Positions 42,393 through 48,781 of a stretch of 48,781 nt of DNA are shown here, piece after piece. The notes under the pieces were generated by a model. That model saw only the letters and a list, made by a program, of their open reading frames with translations, was not told the DNA's origin and ran no database searches. The stretch is taken from assembly GCA_003246895.1 (NCBI GenBank), contig QKCL01000016.1, forward strand, positions 1 through 48,781, written 5' to 3'. Position 1 is the stretch's first letter. Each line of letters starts with the position of its first letter. Position numbers and translations under genes: made by a program. The stretch comes from Spirochaetota bacterium (GTDB lineage: Bacteria; Spirochaetota; UBA4802; UBA5550).

Positions 42393-44858
42393 TCATTTAT
42401 CAGCCCATTTAAATTTTTTAAAGAGCTTGCTGTTCTTACTTCGATATACTGTTTTTGCAGCAGTTATTCTATTTTTGAAGTCACGGCTGTCTCTGCTTAT
42501 GCCCACTCCCGGTTTCAGGTACATGCCGTTATATTTGTAACACAGAGTAATTTCTTTCTTCTCATCTGCCATGGAATCAATGTTGACCGTGGTATCCGAA
42601 TCCATAATTTTTCCGGCATTATCATAATCTTCCAGATCTTTTTTATAGAAATACAGTTTTTCAGCATTTATTTCCGCCAGCCCTACTGGTACATCTGCAG
42701 CATCTTCCCTTTCTCCTTTTTTTGAAACCAGTTTCACGGAAACGACAAGCCTGTCATCATTCTGAAATCTGTGGAACTGCGGCTGAAATTCACGTGAATT
42801 TTCAAGATCAACTGAAGAGTACAGACGCACTTTCATTGGAACTATGAGTTTAACATTTTCATGATGAATCTCTATGGTACTGGCGATTGGTTTTTTCTGC
42901 ATCCATTCCGAAAAGTATGCCATGTTCCGTGTGATAAACCCGTTCAGGACATTACCTTCAATTTCTTTATAATTATCAGAACCCGGAACGACAACATCCT
43001 TCTGTGAAATAAAATCATATCCGGGATCTCCTTCAGATAAAATATGTCCATGCCATACAGAATGTTCATAATAATCATTTACAGGTCTCAGGCGTACTTT
43101 GTAGAGTTTTAAAGGTATTTCAAAACTACGTTCCATATTAAATTTTTTATGGTACAGTTTCTTTTCCAGAAAAACCTGATCAAAATATTTTGAACTATTT
43201 ATCTTTCTGATTTTATTTCCAAAAGCGGAACTATCGGGTTTTGAAAAAGTCATTACCTCCGATTTGATATAGTAATCCCCGAATGCAAATCTGTTATAAA
43301 TCGAAACTGTTGGGTACAGAGCCAGAATTCCTGATATAACATAGGTAACAAGGGAGATCTTTATTATCCCGTGCCTGAAAGACCGGGATTTATTAATGCT
43401 ATTCCATGTAACTTTGTCGAATTGTTTGGAAATGAAACTTACAGACAGGGTGATCATCAGCCCCATGCCGATGCAGCTTGCAAGGAGTCCGAATGCTATC
43501 AGTTCCCATAAATCCGGACTGGAGTTTGAACTTATTATAACAAGCCAGGCCAGTATAGGTAAAATTGAAGCGGGAAGAATGCCTGCGATAACCCCCGGCA
43601 TGACAGATCTCTTTATGGAGTCACCCATTGTATTGACAACATCACTGAAAAAAGAATCACTCATCGTGTTGGCGCGGCAGGGATTTGATTTGCATCGGTT
43701 TTCAATTATTTCAGCAATTACAGGAGATTTTAAAAAAACCGCAAGACTTCCGGTGAGCGACTTGTCAGGGAGAAGAGAGAAACGCTTCTGGCCGGAACGG
43801 GACTTTTTTATATTATTAAGGTCTCTGTTAAGGAGAGTATCCAGTATATGCCTGAAACTGAATATTTTCTGCCGGGGCCCTATGCCGTAAATACTGAACC
43901 GGACACCGTCTATTTCCAGCTTCAACTCCGTAACAAGTGCCCTGTACTCATAATATCTTTTAAAGGACATGCCCTCAACCCCGCAACTTACCTGATTGAT
44001 CTCTGTAAGAGATTTAAGGAGGCTGAAGTCAAGGCGATTCAGTTCAGATTTATGTTCAGCATTCTGTGTGAGCGGAGAATTAATCCTGATACTGCGGATA
44101 TCACATTCCACACTTTTATACATATGGAGAATACCGGTTCCATTACATGTGGAGCATGTGACATATCCTGACCCTCCGCATCTGCTGCAGACTACCACTC
44201 CACGGCCTGAACAGGTATTACATCTTTGTTTCCCGCCGCCCCCGCAGCTGTAACATGTTTTTTTTCCGGAGCCGCCGCATGATGAACAGTTTGCCGCCTT
44301 CTGAACAGTCATGCCGTTGAAATCGGTTGTATTATACTTTATTGTGCCGCTGCCCCAGCATGAGGAGCAGGTATCGTATCCACGGCCGCCGCAATGGTAA
44401 CAGTTTACTTCCCCCCGGCCGCCGCAGTTATGACAGGTAACCTCTCCATGGCCCCCGCATGTGGAACATGTAACTTTCCCTGAACCTCCACAGGTTCCGC
44501 ATGTCCAGGAGGTCCCGAAATAATATGGCCCCTGAAAGAACAGTTCTTTTCCGGGAGAATCATCACTATGTATGCTGTTACCTTTCCACCTGTCCAGCTT
44601 TGATTTAAAACTGCTTTTTTCCCCATTTATCGAACTGTTTACATCACTGTCAATGTCTGAACTTTTTGCAACATAACCCGGCAGGGAACCTGTACCGTTT
44701 ATTTTTCTTATATTGAATGATACATCATAGGTAACATCATACCGCCCATCTACTACAGAGGTTATACAATCAAGAACCTTAACAGAAGACATGGTGAACC
44801 GTGTTCTTGCGGTTACAACATCCGAAATCTGGCTGTACATATATTCATGATTGTTCAT
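42393..44858 (-). CDS. Membrane protein with ten DnaJ-like CxxCxGxG motifs
   Basis: An 821-residue protein. Residues about 120-250 contain ten CxxCxGxG-type motifs (CGTCGGSG, CSTCGGHG, CHNCGGRG, CYHCGGRG, CSSCWGSG, CSSCGGSG, CYSCGGGG, CNTCSGRG, CSRCGGSG, CSTCNGTG). DnaJ normally has four. No J domain is present. An N-terminal beta-like domain (1-115) precedes the array, and two or three membrane helices lie near residues 420-520 (AGILPASILPILAWLVIISS, LIAFGLLASCIGMGLMITL, ISLVTYVISGILALYPTVS). A C-terminal domain of about 300 residues is unrecognised. It ends ahead of the next gene by 70 bases and begins nine bases after the lipoprotein stop. The Cys array probably binds zinc and polypeptides; a chaperone-like role is inference. 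Confidence 0.82.
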   Translation of the reverse strand: MNNHEYMYSQISDVVTARTRFTMSSVKVLDCITSVVDGRYDVTYDVSFNIRKINGTGSLPGYVAKSSDIDSDVNSSINGEKSSFKSKLDRWKGNSIHSDDSPGKELFFQGPYYFGTSWTCGTCGGSGKVTCSTCGGHGEVTCHNCGGRGEVNCYHCGGRGYDTCSSCWGSGTIKYNTTDFNGMTVQKAANCSSCGGSGKKTCYSCGGGGKQRCNTCSGRGVVVCSRCGGSGYVTCSTCNGTGILHMYKSVECDIRSIRINSPLTQNAEHKSELNRLDFSLLKSLTEINQVSCGVEGMSFKRYYEYRALVTELKLEIDGVRFSIYGIGPRQKIFSFRHILDTLLNRDLNNIKKSRSGQKRFSLLPDKSLTGSLAVFLKSPVIAEIIENRCKSNPCRANTMSDSFFSDVVNTMGDSIKRSVMPGVIAGILPASILPILAWLVIISSNSSPDLWELIAFGLLASCIGMGLMITLSVSFISKQFDKVTWNSINKSRSFRHGIIKISLVTYVISGILALYPTVSIYNRFAFGDYYIKSEVMTFSKPDSSAFGNKIRKINSSKYFDQVFLEKKLYHKKFNMERSFEIPLKLYKVRLRPVNDYYEHSVWHGHILSEGDPGYDFISQKDVVVPGSDNYKEIEGNVLNGFITRNMAYFSEWMQKKPIASTIEIHHENVKLIVPMKVRLYSSVDLENSREFQPQFHRFQNDDRLVVSVKLVSKKGEREDAADVPVGLAEINAEKLYFYKKDLEDYDNAGKIMDSDTTVNIDSMADEKKEITLCYKYNGMYLKPGVGISRDSRDFKNRITAAKTVYRSKNSKLFKKFKWADK

Positions 44859-44867
44859 AGCAGTACC

Positions 44868-45779
44868 TTAATTCAGTTTTTCAATTTCACCATCAGGTTT
44901 TTCACCAGGCAGATATCTCCTGATTATATATTCCCTGACCGGTTTACCCTCATTGTTATAATGTGTTTCCCTTTCCGGAAGCCCGTTCCCGCCGTACATA
45001 TATTCAACAGCTTCTCTCTTTCCCCTTTTTCCCCGTTCCATGTATGCCGCAGTGTAGTAATTTGACTCTCTGGTTATCTTCCGTTTATCATTGAAAACAA
45101 TGACCGACCTCCGTACGATGAGATTCTTTCCATTATAGAACAGTTCTTCAATACTATGAGGATCTATGAGACACGATTTCGAATAACTTACGAGTTTTCC
45201 GGATTTATTATAGATCTCACTTGATTCTCTGCTTACAAGACCGTGTTCAGGGGAAAGGCGTGCAAAATCCGGATTACCGAGAATAAAGCTGAATCCCGTA
45301 GGTTTCCCTGCTTTATTAAAGTGATATTCTTTCAGCAGATTTTTTGAATCTTCATTTTTATAGACTGTGCTGGTGATTTTTTTCCCATGGCTGGAGAGTA
45401 TATTTTTTTCACGTAAAAATTTCCCTGAGTATATGAACTCAGATCTTTTCAGGATTTTGCCCCTTCCATTTTTATGAATAATGGACGAAAGCCTGCCCTC
45501 TGAGTCATATTCGTATTCATCAATGGAGCCGAGTTTTATTCCTGCATTGGAATAACTCTTTTCTGTCCCGGGAGTGCCGTTCTCTGTATAGTCCCTTTCA
45601 AGCCAAAGAACACCTTTCGACTTCACTCCTGTTTTAGCGTTATATGAATATTCATAAACCCTTTCGTATCTGAAACCGTTTTTTTTAATATTCTCCGCAA
45701 AATCTGTATCAGGTAAACCGGGAGTTTCAGAACATGCAGAGACAACAAGAATCAGGAACATAAATATTCTTATGTACAT
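44868..45779 (-). CDS. Putative lipoprotein with YD/RHS-like repeats
   Basis: A 303-residue protein starting MYIRIFMFLILVVSACSE. The lipobox VVSAC places the modified cysteine at residue 16, so it should be anchored to a membrane outside the cytoplasm. The mature part has repeated short strands of the YD/RHS kind (YEYSYNAKTGVKSKGVLWL, YEYDSEGRLSSIIHKNGRGK, YNKSGKLVSYSK, YNNEGKPVREY), similar to lipoprotein beta-strand ladders. ATG at 45779 has a GGAG site; a longer in-frame reading from 45836 would bury the signal and is not supported. This is the only clearly exported protein of the operon and implies an envelope role. The function is not recognised. Confidence 0.78.
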   Translation of the reverse strand: MYIRIFMFLILVVSACSETPGLPDTDFAENIKKNGFRYERVYEYSYNAKTGVKSKGVLWLERDYTENGTPGTEKSYSNAGIKLGSIDEYEYDSEGRLSSIIHKNGRGKILKRSEFIYSGKFLREKNILSSHGKKITSTVYKNEDSKNLLKEYHFNKAGKPTGFSFILGNPDFARLSPEHGLVSRESSEIYNKSGKLVSYSKSCLIDPHSIEELFYNGKNLIVRRSVIVFNDKRKITRESNYYTAAYMERGKRGKREAVEYMYGGNGLPERETHYNNEGKPVREYIIRRYLPGEKPDGEIEKLN

Positions 45780-45878
45780 AAAAACTCCATCAGTTCTGGA
45801 TTTTTTCAAAGCAATTCTTATGGGTTTTAACCGCAAAATCTCAAATCACAGTTATTTACATAAAAAACACTGCTATTT

Positions 45879-45905
45879 GCTATACTAATCACAGACTTAT
45901 GTCAA
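45879..45905 (-). promoter_or_regulatory. Possible internal promoter before the lipoprotein gene
   Basis: On the minus strand, TTGACA at 45905-45900 is followed 15 bases later by TATAGC at 45884-45879, about 100 bases upstream of ATG 45779. The spacing is slightly short. The 177-base gap between the VirD4-like gene and the lipoprotein is the largest in the operon and would suit a second start site. Confidence 0.4.
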
Positions 45906-45956
45906 TTTTTTTTGATTATAAATATTTAGAACCTGTAAAATCATGACATTACTATA

Positions 45957-48065
45957 TTAAGAACCGAAGAAAGGAACAAACCCACCGTTCTCATTAAACC
46001 TGCCGGTATACCTCAACTGGGTCTGATCCGTAATTATGGGTAACGGACCTTCAATGGGCTCATCATCTGCCATTTCTACCATACCATCTCTGGTTATTTC
46101 AAATTTTGTATTGAAGAGACTGTCTCCATATATCACTACAGCTTCCATTAACCACTTCTCCCCGGTCTTGTCATAGGAGACAACCCTTGGTGGAAAGATC
46201 TGATTCTGTAAATGCTCAATATAGGTTTTTTCCGGGTTCTCCAGCCATCTGATTTCGTAGGCATTATCAACAATAAGAAACCTTCCCTCATCGCCGTAAA
46301 CACTGGTGCAGAAGAACTCAAGGTATAATCTTAAATTTTTCCAGTTTAGATTGATTCTGTTTTCATTAATCTCATGTATATGTGAAGACCTGCCGTCCAG
46401 GAGACTTGAATTATTGCTGTTCATGGCATAATAGCTGTGGTAGCCTATGTTTGTTCTGGCATCTTCAATATGGTACCAGTCAACATCATCATAGAATGGA
46501 AGTCTGCACCGCCGTACCTCTACATTTGGATTATCCCTGAAACTCCTGTTGGTTATACCAGCAAGGTCAAAACAGTTGTTTCTCTCTTCTTCCTCCAGGC
46601 TCTCCCATTCACTTTGCGGGATCGGATGGAAAATTCTGTTAATCTGAACAAGTCCGTTTTTTATACCATTATCATTTTTTTTCGGCGCAGGTGCTTTGGA
46701 CTTTCTGAAAACAGGCCTTGCCCTGAGTACCCTTTCTTCGGCTTCATCCAGTTCTTTATAAAAGGGGTTATTATCAAAAAGTCCCTTAAAAACTGTGTCA
46801 TACATATAATTCGGTTTCGCTGCAACAACCGCCTCATCCCCCTGTATATTCAGAATCAGTTCATCATCTTCCAGATCCATGACAAGTTCCGGTGTACCGA
46901 AACCGGAAACGTTGCATACAGCATTTGCAGACATGCACGTTGTTGAACCGAAATACTGCTGAATACGGCTGTTGTTCAGTATTGTTTCCCAGTCATTTGG
47001 GTAAAGGTTAATAAGCTGACTTAAATCCTGCCAGAAACTCCAGACACGTACTCCGTAACCCCTGAGAAGAGTAATAGCCTGTCTCAGCTGGGGGAGTGTT
47101 CCCAGTTGCGCTGCTTCATCCAGAAGCATGAGAGTGGAATTCTCCGGCTGAACCCGCCGCCTTGTAATTACTGTTATTATCGTTCCTATCCATAATCTCA
47201 GTAGAGATGAATGACTCTCGAGTTTGGAAGGAGGGATGACCAGATATATGGAAAGAGGAGATCCATCATAGATCTTGTTGAGGTCAAGATCAGAACTGGA
47301 AAGATGTTCTTTCATCTGCTTACCCTTAAGGAAATCGAGCTGGTTTACGGCAAATGCGAGGTAGCCTCCAACAGTTGAGTCTGCAGGATTCTGAAGGAGA
47401 CTTGCCAGTTTCTGCAGTTCTTCATTACCCGAGGACATCCACTGCTCTGACCGGGCAACGAGAGATTCATATGTGCCGTTAAGAAGATCCCGCACAGCAG
47501 GAAGAGTAGCAGTGTCTGAATCGGACATTGTAAGAACATCAATTATTGCCGCAGTAACAAGAGATCTGCCCATTTCAGACCAGAAAAGGTTGTCTGAATT
47601 GGTCTTTTTCTGGTCTGACGCTATAAGTGTAGCAATGGTTGATACATCTTCAATGAACTGTTCAGATAGAGGGTCAGCCAGATCAAGGGGGTTGAACCTG
47701 TGTTTTTCAGTCTCTCCTGTTATATTAAATGGATCGAGCAGTATTACCTCCTGCCCCATCTCTCTCCTCCGGCGCGCAGTAACTGAATAATTTTCACCTT
47801 TGGGATCGACAACCACAACCGGACCCGGATAGCGCAGCAGTGCAGGGATTATGCATCCGGTTCCTTTCCCTGCACCTGTAGGCGCGACTGTTATCAGATG
47901 GCCCTCGCCTGTATCGAGTATGGGTTCAAGAAAGAATGCCGTGGACCTGGACTTATCCTTCGTTTCCGATTCCTTAAAGCCCACAATGGATTTTCTGCAT
48001 CCCGATTCAAGTGACCATCCAACAAGAAGTCCCTCATGGGATATGGTTTCAGGTAGTTTTCGCAT
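45957..48065 (-). CDS. VirD4/TraG-like coupling ATPase, soluble, with new C-terminal domain
   Basis: A 702-residue P-loop ATPase of the VirD4/TraG/TraD (FtsK-HerA) superfamily. The Walker A is VAPTGAGKGTGCIIPALL near residues 59-76, then VVVVDPKGENYSVTARRRRE, Walker B LMLLDEAAQLGTLPQLR near residue 315 and GVRVWSFWQDLSQL, all typical of T4 coupling proteins. The usual N-terminal membrane helices are absent. After about residue 470 comes a domain of more than 200 residues without recognised family. No relaxase, mating-pair genes or oriT are visible. It is the first gene of the island operon, with ATG at 48065 and a GAGGAG site. Hexameric pumping of DNA or protein is likely from the family; the substrate here is unknown. 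Confidence 0.88.
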   Translation of the reverse strand: MRKLPETISHEGLLVGWSLESGCRKSIVGFKESETKDKSRSTAFFLEPILDTGEGHLITVAPTGAGKGTGCIIPALLRYPGPVVVVDPKGENYSVTARRRREMGQEVILLDPFNITGETEKHRFNPLDLADPLSEQFIEDVSTIATLIASDQKKTNSDNLFWSEMGRSLVTAAIIDVLTMSDSDTATLPAVRDLLNGTYESLVARSEQWMSSGNEELQKLASLLQNPADSTVGGYLAFAVNQLDFLKGKQMKEHLSSSDLDLNKIYDGSPLSIYLVIPPSKLESHSSLLRLWIGTIITVITRRRVQPENSTLMLLDEAAQLGTLPQLRQAITLLRGYGVRVWSFWQDLSQLINLYPNDWETILNNSRIQQYFGSTTCMSANAVCNVSGFGTPELVMDLEDDELILNIQGDEAVVAAKPNYMYDTVFKGLFDNNPFYKELDEAEERVLRARPVFRKSKAPAPKKNDNGIKNGLVQINRIFHPIPQSEWESLEEEERNNCFDLAGITNRSFRDNPNVEVRRCRLPFYDDVDWYHIEDARTNIGYHSYYAMNSNNSSLLDGRSSHIHEINENRINLNWKNLRLYLEFFCTSVYGDEGRFLIVDNAYEIRWLENPEKTYIEHLQNQIFPPRVVSYDKTGEKWLMEAVVIYGDSLFNTKFEITRDGMVEMADDEPIEGPLPIITDQTQLRYTGRFNENGGFVPFFGS

Positions 48066-48129
48066 TATAACTCCTCGAGTCTCTGGCTGGACAAATAGTA
48101 TTTTTATACTTTTCTACACTAAAACTTTC

Positions 48130-48138
48130 ATTATAGCA
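48130..48138 (-). promoter_or_regulatory. Extended -10 promoter of the island operon
   Basis: On the minus strand, TGCTATAAT (extended -10 TGN plus TATAAT) lies about 65 bases upstream of the VirD4-like start. No good -35 is present, which fits an extended -10 promoter. A 5-bp inverted repeat AGTAT / ATACT at 48097-48110 sits between this site and the ribosome site and could be an operator. Confidence 0.5.
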
Positions 48139-48383
48139 AGAAATTATTTTTGCAGACTGCCGTGAAAACCGGTACTTACTATAATCTCCGGGTAATCTTC
48201 ATCATAAAATTTATTTACCCGAATTAACTGTCATCAGACAATCGTATACATATAGAACCAGCAAGTATTAAAGGATTTACATTTTTGAATAAATTACAGA
48301 AGAGAATTCAAATTAGTCCGCCATGGTTTGGGCGATTTTTTATAATTATATCTTATACATGACGCCTTGTTATATATTTCCGG
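48139..48383. other. Non-coding AT-rich stretch between island operon and repeat C
   Basis: I see no gene, RNA or clear repeat here. It ends at attachment repeat C. Confidence 0.5.
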
Positions 48384-48386
48384 AGA

Positions 48387-48520
48387 TCATGTGGTCGCAG
48401 GTTCGAATCCTGTCGCCCTAATAAAATCAAAATTTGATCAGAGCTTTTTTATGGCCTCATATATCTGCCATCTTTAAAATACTGCGTTGCACAAATATTA
48501 CACAGTCTAAATCACTTTTA
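48387..48520 (+). repeat. Attachment-site repeat C (attR-like, diverged)
   Basis: TCATGTGGTCGCAGGTTCGA and following bases repeat the tRNA-Pro 3' half with the canonical T loop, then a degraded terminator stem and the conserved block CCTCATATATCTGCCAT, with a two-base deletion relative to repeat A. Beyond it, GCACAAATATTACACAG is a diverged TTGACC doublet. The acceptor end is mutated (GTCGCCCTAA), so it is a relic. It marks the right end of the island. Confidence 0.82.
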
Positions 48521-48692
48521 TCAGATGAACAGCATCACTCATTTTATCGGACTTATCCCGAACATTTAGTTTCTCTACTCATCTATTTTTATTTCACAAT
48601 CGACAATATTCATAGTCAAATAATATATTGACAATCAGGATACATTAGGTATTTACTCAAGTCTTGTCTATAGTAGAATCAGGAATATAATA

Positions 48693-48781
48693 ATGGATGA
48701 AGCAAAGATAGTATTTATTGTAACAAGAACTGTATTCCTTTTTGTAAATATTACTTTAACATATATATTTTTAACACCTGC
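48693..48781 (+). CDS. Possible start of a gene cut by the window end
   Basis: ATG at 48693 follows AGGA with eight bases of spacing, and the frame stays open to the last base (29 codons). The start reads MDEAKIVFIVTRTVFLFVNI, which is hydrophobic, so a membrane protein is possible. A TTGACA at 48628-48633 and a TATAGT at 48669-48674 lie upstream but their spacing is too long to pair. It would be the first gene beyond the island. The call rests on little sequence. Confidence 0.4.
   Translation, partial: MDEAKIVFIVTRTVFLFVNITLTYIFLTP

Larger units (their letters stand above)
31392..48472. mobile_element. tRNA-Pro-integrated genomic island (composite, integrase missing)
   Basis: Three direct copies of the tRNA-Pro 3' half plus terminator (starting 31392, 32481 and 48387) divide the segment into a 1.1-kb unit with one membrane protein gene and a unit of about 15.9 kb with a nine-gene operon. 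Tyrosine-recombinase elements that target tRNA genes leave such a footprint: an intact gene at one end and a partial duplicate at the other. No integrase, excisionase, relaxase or transposase gene is visible, so the island seems fixed or needs help in trans. Copy C is more diverged than copy B, suggesting two events of different age or relaxed selection. The insertion mechanism is inference; the repeats themselves are seen directly. Confidence 0.78.

Noticed and set aside
44100-44520. Short regularly spaced repeats suggesting a CRISPR-like array
   Set aside because: The repetition is the coding pattern of ten CxxCxGxG motifs on the minus strand; repeats are not identical and no spacers exist.
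45957-48065. Conjugative element (ICE) based on the VirD4-like gene
   Set aside because: No relaxase, VirB-like channel, oriT or integrase is visible in the island.
32717-48065. Type VI or type VII secretion cluster
   Set aside because: Kinase, FHA, PP2C and CbbX-like proteins are shared features, but no sheath, tube, baseplate, WXG100 or EccB/C/D-type gene is present.
48434-48631. 65-codon frame on the plus strand
   Set aside because: It overlaps attachment repeat C, has no ribosome site and matches nothing; a similar chance frame occurs over repeat B (32489-32758) because the repeat itself is open.

Overview
The window looks like a chromosomal segment of a moderately AT-rich, diderm, oxygen-sensitive bacterium. 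An oxygen and superoxide defence operon (flavodiiron protein, rubredoxin, cytochrome bd, desulfoferrodoxin) points to an anaerobe or microaerophile. Periplasmic binding proteins, a lipobox lipoprotein, very large multi-receiver hybrid kinases and an RsbU/RsbW/RsbV-like partner-switching set would fit the Spirochaetota. That taxonomic call is inference, because no diagnostic marker gene is present.

Layout. 1-5.8 kb (+): fprA, rubredoxin, cydA, cydB and dfx, closed by a clear terminator, then a CoA-disulfide-reductase-like flavoprotein. 5.8-7.6 kb (-): serine acetyltransferase and an orphan ParA ATPase. 7.8-15.1 kb (-): a tightly coupled sensory operon of a periplasmic ligand-binding protein, a membrane hybrid kinase with two receivers and an HPt domain, and a soluble response regulator/hybrid kinase. 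15.3-20.7 kb: an acyltransferase, a HAMP-SpoIIE phosphatase, a small membrane protein, an unknown helical protein, and an anti-sigma kinase/STAS antagonist pair. 20.8-31.3 kb: mostly housekeeping or poorly known genes, namely a DUF1992 protein, a GDPD-fold protein that has lost its active site, a CorC/HlyC-type CBS protein, recO, a 52-residue Cys-rich protein, an HD protein coupled to a radical SAM enzyme, avtA, a HAMP-TPR membrane protein and uvrC.

31.36-48.5 kb is the unusual part. An intact tRNA-Pro(GGG) gene is followed by two further copies of its 3' half plus terminator, at 32.48 kb and 48.39 kb. This is the footprint of tRNA-targeted integration, here in at least two steps, although no integrase remains. 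The first interval holds one small membrane protein. The second, of about 15.8 kb, is filled by one co-directional minus-strand operon of nine genes: a VirD4/TraG-like ATPase, a lipoprotein, a membrane protein with ten CxxCxGxG motifs, a membrane protein with a helical repeat region, a membrane-anchored Ser/Thr kinase, a zinc-ribbon/coiled-coil protein, a protein with four tandem CbbX/SpoVK-type AAA+ modules and a zinc ribbon, a zinc-ribbon-FHA protein and a PP2C phosphatase.

The island encodes a full phospho-threonine circuit (kinase writer, FHA reader, PP2C eraser) joined to two ATP-driven machines (AAA+ remodelers and a DNA/protein translocase) and an envelope part. It has no relaxase, mating channel, T6SS sheath or WXG100 substrate that I can see. 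It is the best candidate here for an undescribed system, for example phospho-regulated defence or secretion. Its function is inference and is not shown by the sequence.
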